Positions 18,194-29,504 of a stretch of 64,000 bases of DNA are shown here, piece by piece; the stretch's first letter is position 1; every line of letters begins with the position of its first letter. This stretch comes from Avena insularis (taxonomy: Eukaryota > Streptophyta > Magnoliopsida > Poales > Poaceae). The stretch lies in assembly GCA_023614405.1 (NCBI GenBank), contig CM042687.1, forward strand, positions 235,440,292 to 235,504,291, in the 5' to 3' direction. Under the pieces are notes generated by a model. The model was not told where the DNA came from. It saw only the letters and a list, made by a program, of their open reading frames with translations, and made no database searches. The position numbers and the translations under genes are program-made.

Positions 18194-20833
18194 CTAGAGC
18201 GGTTTCCGCTTTGTACTGCTGTTCCTCCGAGCTTGGGTTGGAACGGCCGTTGCCGGCAAAGAGCCACGAGCGTCGTCGGCGGCAGCTGCGAACTCACTAG
18301 CTAACTGAATCATCTGATTCAAGTCAAGCTGATGATTGTCCTGCAAGCGCTTTAGCTTATGTCGGAGTAACGTTCCCCTTTCCAATCCATCGATGAAGGC
18401 GGCCATGGCGGTCTGGGCGTGCACTCCTGCGCAGGAATTCTTCATATCCAGCCAGCGGGAGAGGTAGGCGCGAGATGTCTCGTCTTTCTCTTGCATGCAC
18501 CGCTGTAGATCGCCCACAGTGCAGGGACGCTTGTATGTACCCTCAAAGTTTTTGGTGAATGCTTCTTGCATGTCCAACCAGTTGTAGATAGATTTCTCCG
18601 GCAAGTCGTCTATCCATTGACGGGTCGTACCCGCCAAAATTAACGGGAGGTATTTGACGGCGACATTGGGGTTGCCTCCGGCAATCTCCACCACGTTGTC
18701 GTAGTCCTGCAACCATGTGGCGGGCTTGGCGGTTCCGTCATAGGGCTTGATGGTCTTGTCAATCCGGAAACCTTTTGGGTAAGTTGCGGACCGTATTGCA
18801 GGTCCAAAGCAACGTGGTCCTAGGTATGGTCCTTCCCGGGCCTCGTGGATCTTATCGATCCGTGAACATGCATCGTATGGATCCGGGTGCTTCTTCTTGT
18901 TGTCAATAGGGGATGGGCTGCGTGAACGACGCGGGCCTCTTCCGTCATGGTGACTGCTTGGCAATGACGGAGGCGGAGGTGGCGGTGGGTTAGCCTTCTT
19001 GCTGTTACCCTCCTGCGACGCCCCACGCCTATCACGGTTGCTTGCCGGACGCGGAGGGTCATGGTGTGACCTGCTCTTATGTCCTTGGTGGCGCTCTCCA
19101 TCATGATGGGTCTGTGCCGCGTTGTCGCGGATGACGATGCCGCACTGCTTTGGAGGGGGCATATCCATATGATGGTGAGTCTTGTAATCTTCCTGACGTC
19201 GGGGGGATTGGGGCGGTGGCGATGGGCGGCGAGGTTGGGCTCTTTCTCCGTGGTCGGAAGATATGGGGATAGCATCCTTCCTGTTGCGCGCATCCCTCCA
19301 TCTTCGTTCTGATGAACCCGTCCGTGATCCGACATCCTGAGGAGATCTGTCCCTTGGCGGTTTGTACTGGCTAGATCGGCAGAGCGCTGCGTCAGACTCA
19401 AGCCTCTGAGAGGTGGCCTTTTCCTGCTGCTTTACCGCCTTGGCCACTAGGTCATAGACCTGCTCGACTGCCTCAGGCGATCTATCCTGCTCCAGAAGGG
19501 TCTTGGCGACGGCGAGGTTAAGGAGTGGGGTGGGCATCACCTGCTTGCCTTCACTATCAATGTATGGCTTGGCCTGTGCCGGCTTCGAGGGAGCCCATCC
19601 TAGGTTGCGCCGTAAACCAGGATCATTGATGACGCGAGCCGGAGCTTTCTTAGCCTTCTGCTGCTGCAGCAGAGTCTTGTACTCGGCCTCCATTGCTCTT
19701 GCTTTCTCTATGGACTTCTGTGCGTTGACCAGATCTCGATCTAGTTTAGCGCCTTGCTCCGCGATAGCTTGCGCCTCCTCCAGGAGCTGCTGGCGCTTCT
19801 CGTCAAGCTGAGTCACGTTCCGGATATGATCAACAGTTAGAGGCTCAACGAGGAGATTGCCGTACATCACTCTATCAGCTGGAGTAACATGGGCTGCTGC
19901 CGACGTGGATGCTGGAGGCGGCAAGTTCGCGGTGTTGTTGTTGCTTGGACCGGTGCCGAGTTCCTGCGGCTGCTGCACTAGGTTAGGCGGAGGCCGCATG
20001 ACCTTTGCGCGATCAATGTCGTCAGCAATTAGTGGCCCCTTCCCCTTATCCAGTGTCGTAGGCAGAGCTTGCCTGGGCTGGTCTTCGTCCATCGCTGTCC
20101 CAATGGTGACGAACACCCCTCGAGACATGACGGTGTTATTAGCTTGCTCGTCGCGCGAGTACTCCTCCTCCATCTCCTGCATAGCGGAGTCTAGCTCTTC
20201 TGGACTGAAGTCTATTTCCTCTGAATCTGCACTGAAATCAGCATAAAGCGCGTCAATGGCAGAGTCGGAGGGTGCCAGGACTTCCTCTATGACGGGCGGT
20301 GGAGGTGCAACGGCCTCGACGATGACTGGAAGTGGTGGTGCTGCTGCGACGATGGCGGCTGGAGGTGGTGGTGGAGGTGGCTGAATTGGAGGGGCTCCGT
20401 CAATGAGCGCAAGCGCTGTCTGAGCTGCCGCTTCAGCCTTCGCGTAGTTGTTGACGGTGTTCACCATGCCTTCGAAGGTGAGGCATCCTGACGCCTGTTG
20501 CCATCTTAGAGAATGTCGGAGAAGCATGCCATGGTCCAGTCCTTCCACAAAGTGATAGATGGCATCATCATTGGGGTAGTTGGCCAGATCGGCTCGTATA
20601 TGGAGCCACCTGGCCAGGTAATCGCGGGGGTTTTCGCCCTCTCTCTGAACGCAGCGCACCAGATCGAAGATGGTAACCACGCCGACGAACTTGTATTTCT
20701 GCTGTCCAGACGCACGGACAAAGCCGGTGGATTTGCAGTGATCTTCCACCTTTATATCCTGCACGGGGGCGATTTGGGTGGGTCTTGAATTTTTCCGATC
20801 TTTGTCGGCAAACTCCGAGGAGAGATCCGACAT
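18194..20833 (-). CDS. Tat Gag with a duplicated capsid half (inner element)
   Basis: Gag forms the particle that packages element RNA. I start it at the Met of MSDLSSEF (20831-20833), which is conserved in the outer copy (31938-31940). The frame is open 5' to 21145, but that stretch includes the LTR end and primer site and is probably leader. The 879-codon frame has an N-terminal module (residues about 46-140, YLARWLHIR ... LLRHSL), a Pro-rich and then acidic middle, a coiled coil (QQLLEEAQAIAEQGA), a long Arg/His/Ser-rich stretch, and a C-terminal full Retrotrans_gag domain (about 18265-18790: YDGTAKPATWLQDY ... QWIDDLP ... YLSRWLDMK ... LLRHKL). The two modules resemble each other. A one-base loss near 18205 brings the TAG that ends the frame at 18194; in the outer copy the frame continues toward protease. 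Confidence 0.82.
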   Translation of the reverse strand: MSDLSSEFADKDRKNSRPTQIAPVQDIKVEDHCKSTGFVRASGQQKYKFVGVVTIFDLVRCVQREGENPRDYLARWLHIRADLANYPNDDAIYHFVEGLDHGMLLRHSLRWQQASGCLTFEGMVNTVNNYAKAEAAAQTALALIDGAPPIQPPPPPPPAAIVAAAPPLPVIVEAVAPPPPVIEEVLAPSDSAIDALYADFSADSEEIDFSPEELDSAMQEMEEEYSRDEQANNTVMSRGVFVTIGTAMDEDQPRQALPTTLDKGKGPLIADDIDRAKVMRPPPNLVQQPQELGTGPSNNNTANLPPPASTSAAAHVTPADRVMYGNLLVEPLTVDHIRNVTQLDEKRQQLLEEAQAIAEQGAKLDRDLVNAQKSIEKARAMEAEYKTLLQQQKAKKAPARVINDPGLRRNLGWAPSKPAQAKPYIDSEGKQVMPTPLLNLAVAKTLLEQDRSPEAVEQVYDLVAKAVKQQEKATSQRLESDAALCRSSQYKPPRDRSPQDVGSRTGSSERRWRDARNRKDAIPISSDHGERAQPRRPSPPPQSPRRQEDYKTHHHMDMPPPKQCGIVIRDNAAQTHHDGERHQGHKSRSHHDPPRPASNRDRRGASQEGNSKKANPPPPPPPSLPSSHHDGRGPRRSRSPSPIDNKKKHPDPYDACSRIDKIHEAREGPYLGPRCFGPAIRSATYPKGFRIDKTIKPYDGTAKPATWLQDYDNVVEIAGGNPNVAVKYLPLILAGTTRQWIDDLPEKSIYNWLDMQEAFTKNFEGTYKRPCTVGDLQRCMQEKDETSRAYLSRWLDMKNSCAGVHAQTAMAAFIDGLERGTLLRHKLKRLQDNHQLDLNQMIQLASEFAAAADDARGSLPATAVPTQARRNSSTKRKPL

Positions 20834-21120
20834 CGATCCTTCCGCGAACGTATCCTGCCCGTAGGCGGTCCGTGCGGGTCTTGATGCTCCTCCGACTCCC
20901 AGGGAACTAGTGCCCGAGTCGGTTTCGCCAATGAAGAGGTGGATGTCTCCGATAGGAACGATCGAACACCGCCTAGGGTTCGTCTTCGCCGGGATCCAGA
21001 ACTCGTCGGGGGGACGATCGGAACATTGCCGGAGAAGAGAACGCGACCGATGGCCACAGTTTTGACGATTCCCGCGAAGATCTTGGTCCTCGCCCGCTGA
21101 AGAGCCTGAAGCACCTCTTG

Positions 21121-21137
21121 CCCCACGGTGGGTGCCA
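21121..21137 (-). other. primer binding site beside LTR B
   Basis: On the minus strand the sequence after LTR B reads TGGCACCCACCGTGGGG, a one-base variant of the site beside LTR D. TGGCGCC-type sites are usual for Tat/Athila Gypsy elements. Its position shows that LTR B is a 5' LTR of a minus-strand element. Confidence 0.7.
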
Positions 21138-21139
21138 AC

Positions 21140-21662
21140 TGTCATGGTATTGCCGACGAGTACGCCATGGAGGGGTCCTCACAGTGCGTGTTTAGAGACG
21201 TGGGGTAAGGCGGACGGTTGACGGGTACGAGGTAACACAGCTTACCCAGGTTCAGATTCCACAACGGTGGCGGAATCCTACTCCTGCTATAAATCACTAT
21301 AATGGCAATACGCCAAGTTACAGAGATAGGTTTGCTGTGCGAGGTGACTAGAAAGTCTAAGTTATCGTTGCCCTAAAGGCTCCCGTAGGCCCGACTTATA
21401 TAATCGCCAGGTCCTAGGGTTACAGGGAAAAGTCCTAGCCGGACAGGTTACAGAGTTCTACACCGTCTATTACTAGTCTTGTGTATCTTGCACTCCAAGG
21501 CTGGTGACTCCACCATAGCCTTCCTTTATCCGGCATGGGCCTCCTTCGGATCCACCTAATGGCAGCCAAGCAGGCCATAGTCCATGATACCGACTATGGG
21601 CCACCCGGGTTAGTCGGATAAGAGACATGCTATGAGGATACCCATATAGCATATCCCCAACA
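21140..21662 (-). repeat. Tat LTR B (5' LTR of inner element, 523 bp)
   Basis: It starts TGTCATGGTATTGCC and ends CATATCCCCAACA on the plus strand. It shares ACACCGTCTA(T/A)TACTAGTCTTG with LTR C and not with A or D, and lacks a short block (CCGGGTACG...) present in the others. The TATA box is at about 21391-21402. Confidence 0.88.
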
Positions 21663-22657
21663 AGAAGTGCGTCTTCGGGGTTCCAGCCGGCAAATTGCTG
21701 GGCTTCATCGTTTCCTAGCATGGAATCGAGGTCAATCCGGAGAAAATCAAGGCCATCTTAAACATAAACCATCCGACATGCCTAAAGGACATTCAACGAC
21801 TAACAGGTTGTGTTGCAGCAGTTAGTCGGTTCATCAGCCGACTTGGAGAAAAGGCTTTGCCGCTGTTCAAGTTGCTGAAGAAGGCGGACAAATTCACGTG
21901 GACGGACGAAGCAGATGCATCATTGAAGTAGCTCAAGGAGATTCTTTCCTCAGCGCCCATCCTTGCAGCATCCGAGCGTGGTGAGCCCCTATTAATCTAC
22001 ATGGCGGCAACCAACCGGGTTATTAGCATCGTCGTCGTCGTAGAGCGGAAGGAACCAGGCTATGAACACGGAGTTCAACGACCAGTTTACTACGTAAGCG
22101 AGGTCTTGACGGAGTCCAAGCAGCGTTACCCGCACTACCAAAAGATAGCTTATGGAGTATTCCTCGCTTCTCGGAAGCTGAGGCATTACTTCCAGGAGCA
22201 CCCAATCACAGTGGTGAGCAAGACTCCACTGTCCGACATTATCAATAACAGCGACGCTACAGGAAGGGTCGCGAAGTGGGGCATTGAACTTGCCGCCTTA
22301 GAGATCACCTACAAGAGACGCGATGCTATCAAGTCACAAGCCTTGGCGGATTTGATTGCAGATTGGACGGAGTTGCCAGATGCTACTCCGTTGCCAGAAC
22401 CAGAGTACTGGGTGATGCACTTTGACGGATCAAAGTTGCTCAACGGCTCGGGGGATGGGGTATTGCTACAGTCACCAACAGGAGACAAGCTACACTACGT
22501 TCTGCAGATCCACTTCGAGGCTACAAACAACATGGCGGAGTATGAAGCACTCATTCACGGATTACGTGTAGCCAAGGATATTGGCATCAAGCGCATAGTT
22601 TGCTGTGGAGATTCCGACTTGGTTTCCCAGCAAGTGGTTGGCACCTGGAATGCGTAG
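21663..22657 (+). pseudogene. Tat pol, end of RT and both RNase H domains (right copy, inverted)
   Basis: Directly after LTR B the plus strand enters pol in mid-RT at KKCVFGVPAGKLLGF, corresponding to position 16289 of the left copy; the catalytic part of RT is absent. It continues through RT-RNase H (YMAATNRVISIVVV ... RPVYYVSEVL) and the Tat second RNase H (MHFDGSKLLNGSGDG ... NNMAEYEAL). Stops occur at FIVS* (about 21715) and in EADASLK*LKEI (about 21930). The orientation is opposite to the flanking pol segments. Confidence 0.88.
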
Positions 22658-22663
22658 AACCCT

Positions 22664-24170
22664 ATGATGGCGGCATATCGAGACGAAGTGGACGAGATAG
22701 CCAAGAGCTTCTTGGGCTACGAAGTTAAGTATGTGCCTAGGGAACAAAACGAGGCGGCTGATCTGCTGTCTAAGCTAGGATCAGGGCGTAAGCAAATTCT
22801 GCTAGGAGTTTTCCTCGAACACCTGCGCACACAATTCGTGAAGGGAGCCGACATCGACAACCTGGATAGAGCTGACTCTTTCGTCAACATGGTGACTAAG
22901 GTCCCTCCGGCTTGGACAAAACCGTTCATGGAATACCTCGAACACGGAACTTTGCCCGACGACGAAGTAGAAAGATGGCAAATAGTACGACGAGCAAAGG
23001 GTTATACCATAATCAATGGGCAAACTCTACAAAAGGAGCACTACTGGTGTATACCTAAAGTGTGTTTCCCAGCTAGAAGGTATGGAAATCCTACGCGAAA
23101 TCCATCTCGGAGATTGCGGGCATCACGCCGCTCCTCGATCGTTGGTCGCGAAAGCCTTCCGGCAAGGATTCTACTTACTGACCGCGAAGGCGGACGCCGA
23201 CAAGCTGGTTGAGACATGCATGGGATGCCAGTATTATGCCCGACAACCACATGTTCCTGCTGAAGAACTGCGAACATTACCAATAACTTGGCCGTTTGCG
23301 GTCTGGGGGCTAGACATGGTGGGACTGTTACAGATGGCACCTTGTGGGTTTACACATCTGCTTGTAGCAGTTGATAAATTCACCAAATGGATAGAAGCTA
23401 AACCCATTAGAAAGCTTGATGGGGCAACTGCCCTCAGGTTTGTCCGGGATCTAGTGTTGAGATTTGGTCTCCCACATAGAATTATCACCGACAACGGCAG
23501 CAATTTATCACTCGGAGAAGTGGAGGCATATTGCTGGGAGAAAGGCATCCGACTTGACCTTGCATCTGTGGCACACCCACAATCCAACGGTCAGGTTGAG
23601 CGAGCCAATGGATTAATTCTGCAGGGGATCAAGCCACGTCTTGAGGCACCGCTACATAGAGTAACTGGAGCCTGGGCGGAGGAATTACCATCTGTACTAT
23701 GGAGTTTACGAACTACACCTAATAGATCTACCGGCTACACCCCTTACTTCATGGTATATGGAGCAGAAGCCATCCTGCCTTCCGACATCCTCCACGATGC
23801 ACCAAGAGTTGCCGCCTACGACGAAGATGACGCTGAAGAATCTAGACGCCTAGATGTGGACCTTCTCGAGGAGGAGCGCGTTTTGGCATGCCAAAGATCC
23901 GCCATCTACCAGCAGAAGCTGCGCAGCTACCATAGTCGCCGCGTTCGGCATCGCTCTTTTAAAGAGGGGGATTTGTTGCTCCGACTTAAGCAGAAAAAGT
24001 CACACAAATTATCCCCGCCATGGGAAGGACCGTTCATCATAAGCAAGGCGCTGCTCAATGGGTCTTACTACCTTGTTGACAATCATGAACTAAAGGATAG
24101 ACCCAACAAAGATCATAAGCGTAAGCGACGTGACCCGGATGATGACTACCCGGAGCTTGATCGGCCATGA
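22664..24170 (+). pseudogene. Tat pol, integrase part (right copy)
   Basis: The linker (22664-23060) is followed, after a frameshift near 23020-23100, by an integrase frame that is open from 23016 to its TGA stop at 24168-24170. It shows the zinc-binding HHAAPRSLVAK ... CMGCQYYAR, the catalytic core LDMVGLLQ (D), IITDNGSN (D) and NGQVERANG (E), the RTTPNRSTGYTPYFMVYG signature and a basic tail (KDHKRKRRD). The DDE residues are all present. It is the best-preserved enzymatic domain in the complex, and parallels 13752-15347 on the other strand. Confidence 0.9.
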
Positions 24171-24716
24171 AACATAGCACAGCTACGTCCTTTCTACACT
24201 TAGCATTTATATCTAACTATGTATCTCTTATATGATCAATGAAATAAAGCTCTTTGGTTTACTCATACTTCTGAGTGTTTTACCTCCTTTAGTGTTTATT
24301 TTTGGATCATATAAAACCTTTATGCACAAGCTTTGCGTTTGCACTTGTGAAAATTCCGCCTACGAGCGTTAGGTTAAGTTTTTTGGTCTACACGTTCTTT
24401 GTTGTTTTTATGTGGATTCTGGAGTAGTGACTTTCGGCACTTATTATCGGTGTTTTTGTGCTCAGGTTATTGACGGTGCCATTGGGCATCATCACCTAAG
24501 CGCATGATTCCGACAACGAGTCTTCCGACTCACGGAAAGTCAAGCATAAGAACCAAAGTAATGGATAAGACATCACTTGCTTAAAAAATATATACATGCT
24601 AGGAACTAAATTATTAAGTAGCAGGGCATAACAATCATTGTTTTCCGCCTTAAGTTACATCACCAAGTTTTTCCAATGCACACACCAAAGGTGAAACAGA
24701 AATAACAAAGTGTTTT
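24171..24716. other. spacer between convergent pol and antisense gene, copy 2
   Basis: About 550 bp without coding sequence, alignable with 13243-13751 in inverse orientation, including ATGAAATAAAGCTCTTTGGT at 24239-24258. Confidence 0.6.
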
Positions 24717-27700
24717 TCATTCTTTGGGCGCAGGAGACTTGGAGGCTGCATCGTCCCCAACCGGAGAATCACCCTCAACGTCGGCACTGTGATGAGACTC
24801 GAAGGAATCTTGGTTGACGCTGTCGATAGTGTTCCTGGGCACGAAGACGTCAACGTCCACCAACTCGGCAACTCTGGTGTCATAACCCGCGAGTGATGAC
24901 AGGATGGCTTTGTGGTCAATCTCCTTGCCGTCATCATCCACGTCGGGGATGCCAGAGGTCACCGTGTCGATGTCGGCATCTTCATAGTGTGCCTTCACCA
25001 TTGAAAGCGCCATCCTTGCGCCAGCCCGTGCACATGAAGCTTTCCAGCTCGTGAGGCGCTCGGGGGCTCGGCGCAGAATCTCCGAGTACTTCGTCACAGA
25101 GTCTGAAGCCTTGATATATATCTGGAGGGGCTTGGCAATCTCCTTGGCTTGGGCGATGGTGGTGTTGATGAAGTTTCTGGCAAGAACCATGCATTCTTTG
25201 TCCGAAGGAGGCGAGCGGGTTAAACCCATAGGCGCTGAAAATTCCGACAAGGATCGCATGAGTTCAATAAACTCTAAGTATCCAGACTACAGAAATACAA
25301 GGCGGAGGACACTTACTGAAGATGCTGGCCTTAGCTTGCCAGACGGTGTCCGCCAAGGATTCCTTATCTTGTTGGAGGAGCTTAAACGCCTCGCTATGGC
25401 GATGGTTTTGCTCATCAGCAGCTTGCTCTGATCTTTTAAGATCGCAATCTCCTCCTTCAAGCGATTGATCTCCGCGGAGGCGGAATCTTGCAGGGCTTTC
25501 ATGGAATCCTCGTGCATCTTCAGCATCTCTTCCCTCTCCTTCTTAAGTATTTTGTTCTCGCTGTCCAGCTGCTGAATGTGCTTGGACTGCTCGACAATAT
25601 CCTTGGCCTTGGCGACATGCTCTACAAGTCGGAGAAAACAAAATACAGAGTGAGTACTCGAAGAAGGAAGGCATAAAACCAAGACGGAATGCACAAAAAA
25701 TAAAAAAGACTCTTGTTTTTGATGATCTGTTTCTTCAAGATGGCAGTTTTACCCTTTTCGGCTTCAAGATATGCCCGCATCTTCTGGTACTTGTCGTTGG
25801 CCATGCCCCGCCGAGCATTCTCGTTCTGTGAAACAAAGGAAAAGTTAAAACTGTTGTTTAGTCTGCTTGGAGAACCTAGTCAAAAAATTTCCATCTAGGC
25901 GCTCGGGGGCTACAGCGAAAGTTTTTTCAACTTAGCAATATGCTTAGCTTTTCTGTAAAGCATCTAGTCGGAGCTACTTCAGTTCTCGATTAGAAGCTTG
26001 GGGGCTACAGTATAAAGTTTTAACTCGGAAAATACTTAGCTTTTCTTTAAGCATCTAGTCGGAACTAATTCAGTTACAACTAGAGGCTTGGGGGCTACAG
26101 TATTGAAAAATATAAACACTGCGTATGCTACTCTTACAGCATCTAGTTGGAATAGTTTCTTCCATCTAAATGCTTGGGGGCTACAGTGAGAGTTTTTTCT
26201 AACTTAGTCACTCTTAGAGCATATAGATGCAAAACCTACGGTTTTCCGTCTACATCCTCGGGGACTATAGTGGGATACTCATAATGAAATGCAAAAGGCA
26301 AAGTAAAACTTACAAGTGCAATAATCTTGAGGTTTGTAGCACTCTCGGCCAGTAGCTTGCCAAAGGAAATGCTATTTCCCTGCAAGATATCTGCTTGTCA
26401 GAGCAGCTCCTCAATACCGCACGTCGGAGATGACGGCACTCCTCCAGGAACCATAGTTGTGTTACTCGGCAGGAGCGCCGGGTAAACTATCTTCGGGAAC
26501 TCGAAGGGTTTCGGGAGAAGGCGCCGCCTTGAGGTACCAGCTCCCACTGTCGCCTTGCCGCTACCGATGGCATCCTTAGCCGAAGCTTCAGCCATTTGAA
26601 GAGCAGCGCTCTCCTACGTCGCCTGCTCGCCGACAACAGCGAGTTCGGTAGAAGCGCCAGAGTCCACTTCCATGGCGGAAGGGCCTGGTGCCTCCTGAGC
26701 TTGAGAGCTTGTCGGGGCAGAGGAAGGCTTGACGACAGGAGTAGCAGGGGCGATGACGGGGGAGGAGTCGCGATGCAGCATATCTTTGATATTTCTAGAA
26801 GTCCCCAAAGTCTTGGAGGTCTTCTTGAGGCTGGTTGTGGCTTTCTTCCTGAAACGTGCAAAGTGCATAAGTACAGGAACAAGACAGATAAATAAGACAA
26901 TGTCGGAGAATGAGAAGCTTACACTAGGGGGGGTGCTTTGGCAAAAATCCCTGTGGCTTTTCTCTTTTCCGCCTCCAGGGCGGCGGTAGTCTTCTTGGAG
27001 GCTCCACCCTCCGTCTTCTTCTTCTTGCCTCCGTCGGTAGCGTCAGAGGTGGAGATCTTCCGCTTTCGCGCCAACAGGAGTTCGTCGTCGGACACGACCG
27101 TGACTTCCTTCATCTTTGGATCGTAGATTTGGGCAGCCAGGTTGTCCTCATCTAGATCGCTAAGCTGTTAAGTTAGAAATCACCGTGTTAGATGGGATGG
27201 TAATGGCAAGACGGAGAAACTAGAGTATATGTCGTACACGGAAAATACATATCTACCTTTGGGCACTTTCCGTCTACGTACATGTCGCAGGTGATGGTGA
27301 AGCCATGCTTCTTATCCTTCACCTTGACGATGTCCTTCAGGCGGAGATTGACGGAGTCGCTCGAGAAGTTATCCACGGAGATCCGGAGGGTATCCCTTCG
27401 ATCACTGGTATACTCGTGCATGAACTTCGCGTGGTGCTGCAGAGGCTGGATTCGCCTGATGAACCAGCACATGGCCAGGTCCAAGCCGGTCAAACCCGTC
27501 TCTACGAACCATTTGATCCGCCTTATTGCGCGAGAAGCGTCGAGGTCGGAGGGAAGGGAGGCATGGGATCTCCATGAGGAAACTTCAGTGGCGGCTCCAT
27601 CCGCAAAGTCCGGGTACGTTACTTCTCGGCCCGCCAAAGGAATGTCGGGGCCGTAAAGTACGTCCGCTGCCAGTTCTTGCAGGACTCGTGGCCGACGATG

Positions 27701-28314
27701 TCGGGGAACCGCCGGCCAGGTCGGATCTTGAAGCTTATGGTGCCGCAGTTTCTAAGCTCCTCCCTACTATGTACGGCTTCACGTTTGACGGTGAAGAAGT
27801 ACACGAACAAGTCTAACCTAGGCCTAATCCCTAGGTAACCCTCGCAAGGTGCCGCAAAGTTGCTAAGCACTAAGATGCTATTGGGGGAGAGGTTATGGGG
27901 TTGGACCTTGTAGTGGTTCAAGACGGAGAGAAAGAAGTGGGAGATGGGCAAAGAAACGCCGCGTACCAGCTGAGCCTTGAGGTACACCTTTTCTCTGACT
28001 TGGGGAGAAGGTGTCACCTCGCCGGCCGGCGCCGCCCGCCAGGCGAGCCCCTCCGTCGAGGGGAGGTAGCCTTCAGCGACCATCTCTTGGATGTCGCGGT
28101 CGGTGATGTCCGAGCCGCGCCAGTCGCCCTTGTGTGAGTCTAGCTCTTCTTCCAGAGGCTCTAGCGCCGTCGGATTATGGTCGCCGCCGGTGGTTCCAAT
28201 CACCGCCGATGCAGGGATGACCATGCCCTCTGGGGGCACGACGACGGAGCTCGCCGGCTTCATCGTGGCTTCGCTCGGCGCCGCCATCGATGGGGAGGAG
28301 CTGCTGCTGGCCAT
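24717..28314 (-). pseudogene. Tat antisense gene, copy 2: PF04195-like protein, six exons
   Basis: The gene lies antisense to the plus-strand pol before it. Exons: 28314-27257, 27164-26923, 26848-26314, 25825-25711, 25621-25317, 25234-24717; all splice sites are in the same places as in copy 1. Exon lengths in order are 1058, 242, 535, 115, 305 and 518, against 1059, 245, 556, 115, 305 and 521. The conserved exon 1 core is present (LVRGVSLPISHFFLSVLNHY, LSPNSILVLSNFAAPCEGYL). Breaks: a one-base loss in exon 1 near 27655, TAG (former Gln) and TGA (former Arg) in exon 3, and a one-base loss in exon 5 near 25425 at a different place from the loss in copy 1. Trp replaces the early stop of copy 1. 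Function is unknown; nuclear or DNA-binding roles would be guesses. Confidence 0.82.
25890..26285. repeat. tandem repeat in intron 3 of the antisense gene, copy 2
   Basis: GGGGGCTACAG motifs recur at about 25904, 25989, 26089, 26173 and 26260 (the last with one change). The unit is the same as at 11670-12060 in inverse orientation, and both introns hold five units. Confidence 0.85.
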
Positions 28315-28893
28315 GGGGTGCTGGAAGGATGCGACTGACGCAGAGGGAGGCTAGGGTTTTCGAGGTTTCTCGCGGAGAGCTCGAGGAGGAAGAATACGAT
28401 GACGCGGGAGAATGAGGTAAAAAGTGGCAAGTGTCCCACGGTTACTATTTATCATGCTCTGCGTCAAGATTCGTGCAGCTGGTCGGACGGTTGCCGCGTA
28501 GACGACGTGTTCGTGAACGTGCACGGTAATTTTGCCACTTCTCCAACCGTCGCCGCCAACGGTTCGTATCACTCGCGCGGGAAAATCGGATATGATTGCG
28601 TTCTATGCATGTGTGAGTTACGAGGCGTCGCTGACCTAAGTCTACATCGTCCTAGCTGACACAGGTAGATGAGCCATCACATCGAAGATTCCAGCATGGA
28701 CGGATTTAATCCGACTACGGAAGAGTATGATGGAAGATTCAGCATTTCTCCGGCTTACCATTCGAAGATAGAGAAAACCTTGCAGGGTTCTTTTGGGAGG
28801 TATTTCTTGACGATTTGCCGACATCCATCTAGACGGAGCATTCAACGTGAAGAGGCAAGACGACGCAAGATCTCGGAGTTCTCCGGGGGCTAC
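28315..28893. other. promoter zone of antisense gene copy 2 and polypurine tract
   Basis: The minus strand carries an ATAAATA core (about 28449-28455) upstream of the ATG at 28314. On the plus strand TCCGGGGGCTAC (28882-28893) directly precedes LTR C and fits the polypurine tract of a plus-strand element. This shows that LTR C is a 3' LTR. No reading frame of note. Confidence 0.6.
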
Positions 28894-29430
28894 TATTGGG
28901 GATATGCTATATGGGTATCCTAATAGCATGTCTCTTATCCGACTAACCCGGGTGGCCCATAGTCGGTAGCATGGCCTATGGCCTGCTGGGCGGCCCAGTT
29001 AGGTGGATCTAGAAGGGGGGCCCATGCCGGATAAAGGAAGGCTACGGTGGAGTCAGCAGCGTACCCGGAGCCTTGGAGTACAAGATACACAAGACTAGTA
29101 TTAGACGGTGTAGGACTCTATAACCTGTCCGGCTAGGACTTTTCCCTATAAACCTAGTACATGGCGATTATATAAGTCGGGCCTATGGGAGCCTTTAGGG
29201 CACAATCTCATACAACATCAGACAACCTCGCACAGCGAACCTATCTCTGTAACTCGGCGTATTGCCCTTATAGTGATTTATAGCAGGAGTAGGATTCCAC
29301 CGCCGTTGTGGGATCTGAACCTGGGTAAGCTGTGTTACCTCGTACCCGTCAACCTTCCGCCTTACCCCACGTCTCTAAACACGCACTGTGAGGACCCCTC
29401 CATGGCGTAATCGTCGTCAATACCACAACA
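28894..29430 (+). repeat. Tat LTR C (3' LTR of inner element, inverted, 537 bp)
   Basis: It reads TATTGGGGATATGC (the expected TG is mutated to TA) to AATACCACAACA on the plus strand, the opposite direction to A, B and D. It shares its GACTAGTATTAGACGGTGTAG block with B. To its right, pol of the outer element resumes at the position equivalent to 16907 of the left copy. Confidence 0.88.
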
Positions 29431-29504
29431 ACACCTTTCATGTCGGCAGGTTGCCAGGCAAAGATGTCCCTATTCTCACGGAGGAACTCGATGAGCACGC
29501 TTTC

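Noticed and set aside
20834..21145. Extending Gag upstream to the first Met at 21145.
   Set aside because: That Met codon overlaps the LTR end and the primer binding site. The Met at 20833 is conserved in the outer copy and is the more likely start.
8458..21662. Reading LTR A to LTR B as one intact 13.2-kb Tat element.
   Set aside because: The order of parts fits, but A matches D in length and private blocks, and B matches C. The simple reading leaves C and D as orphans with complementary halves. It remains the main alternative to the inversion model.
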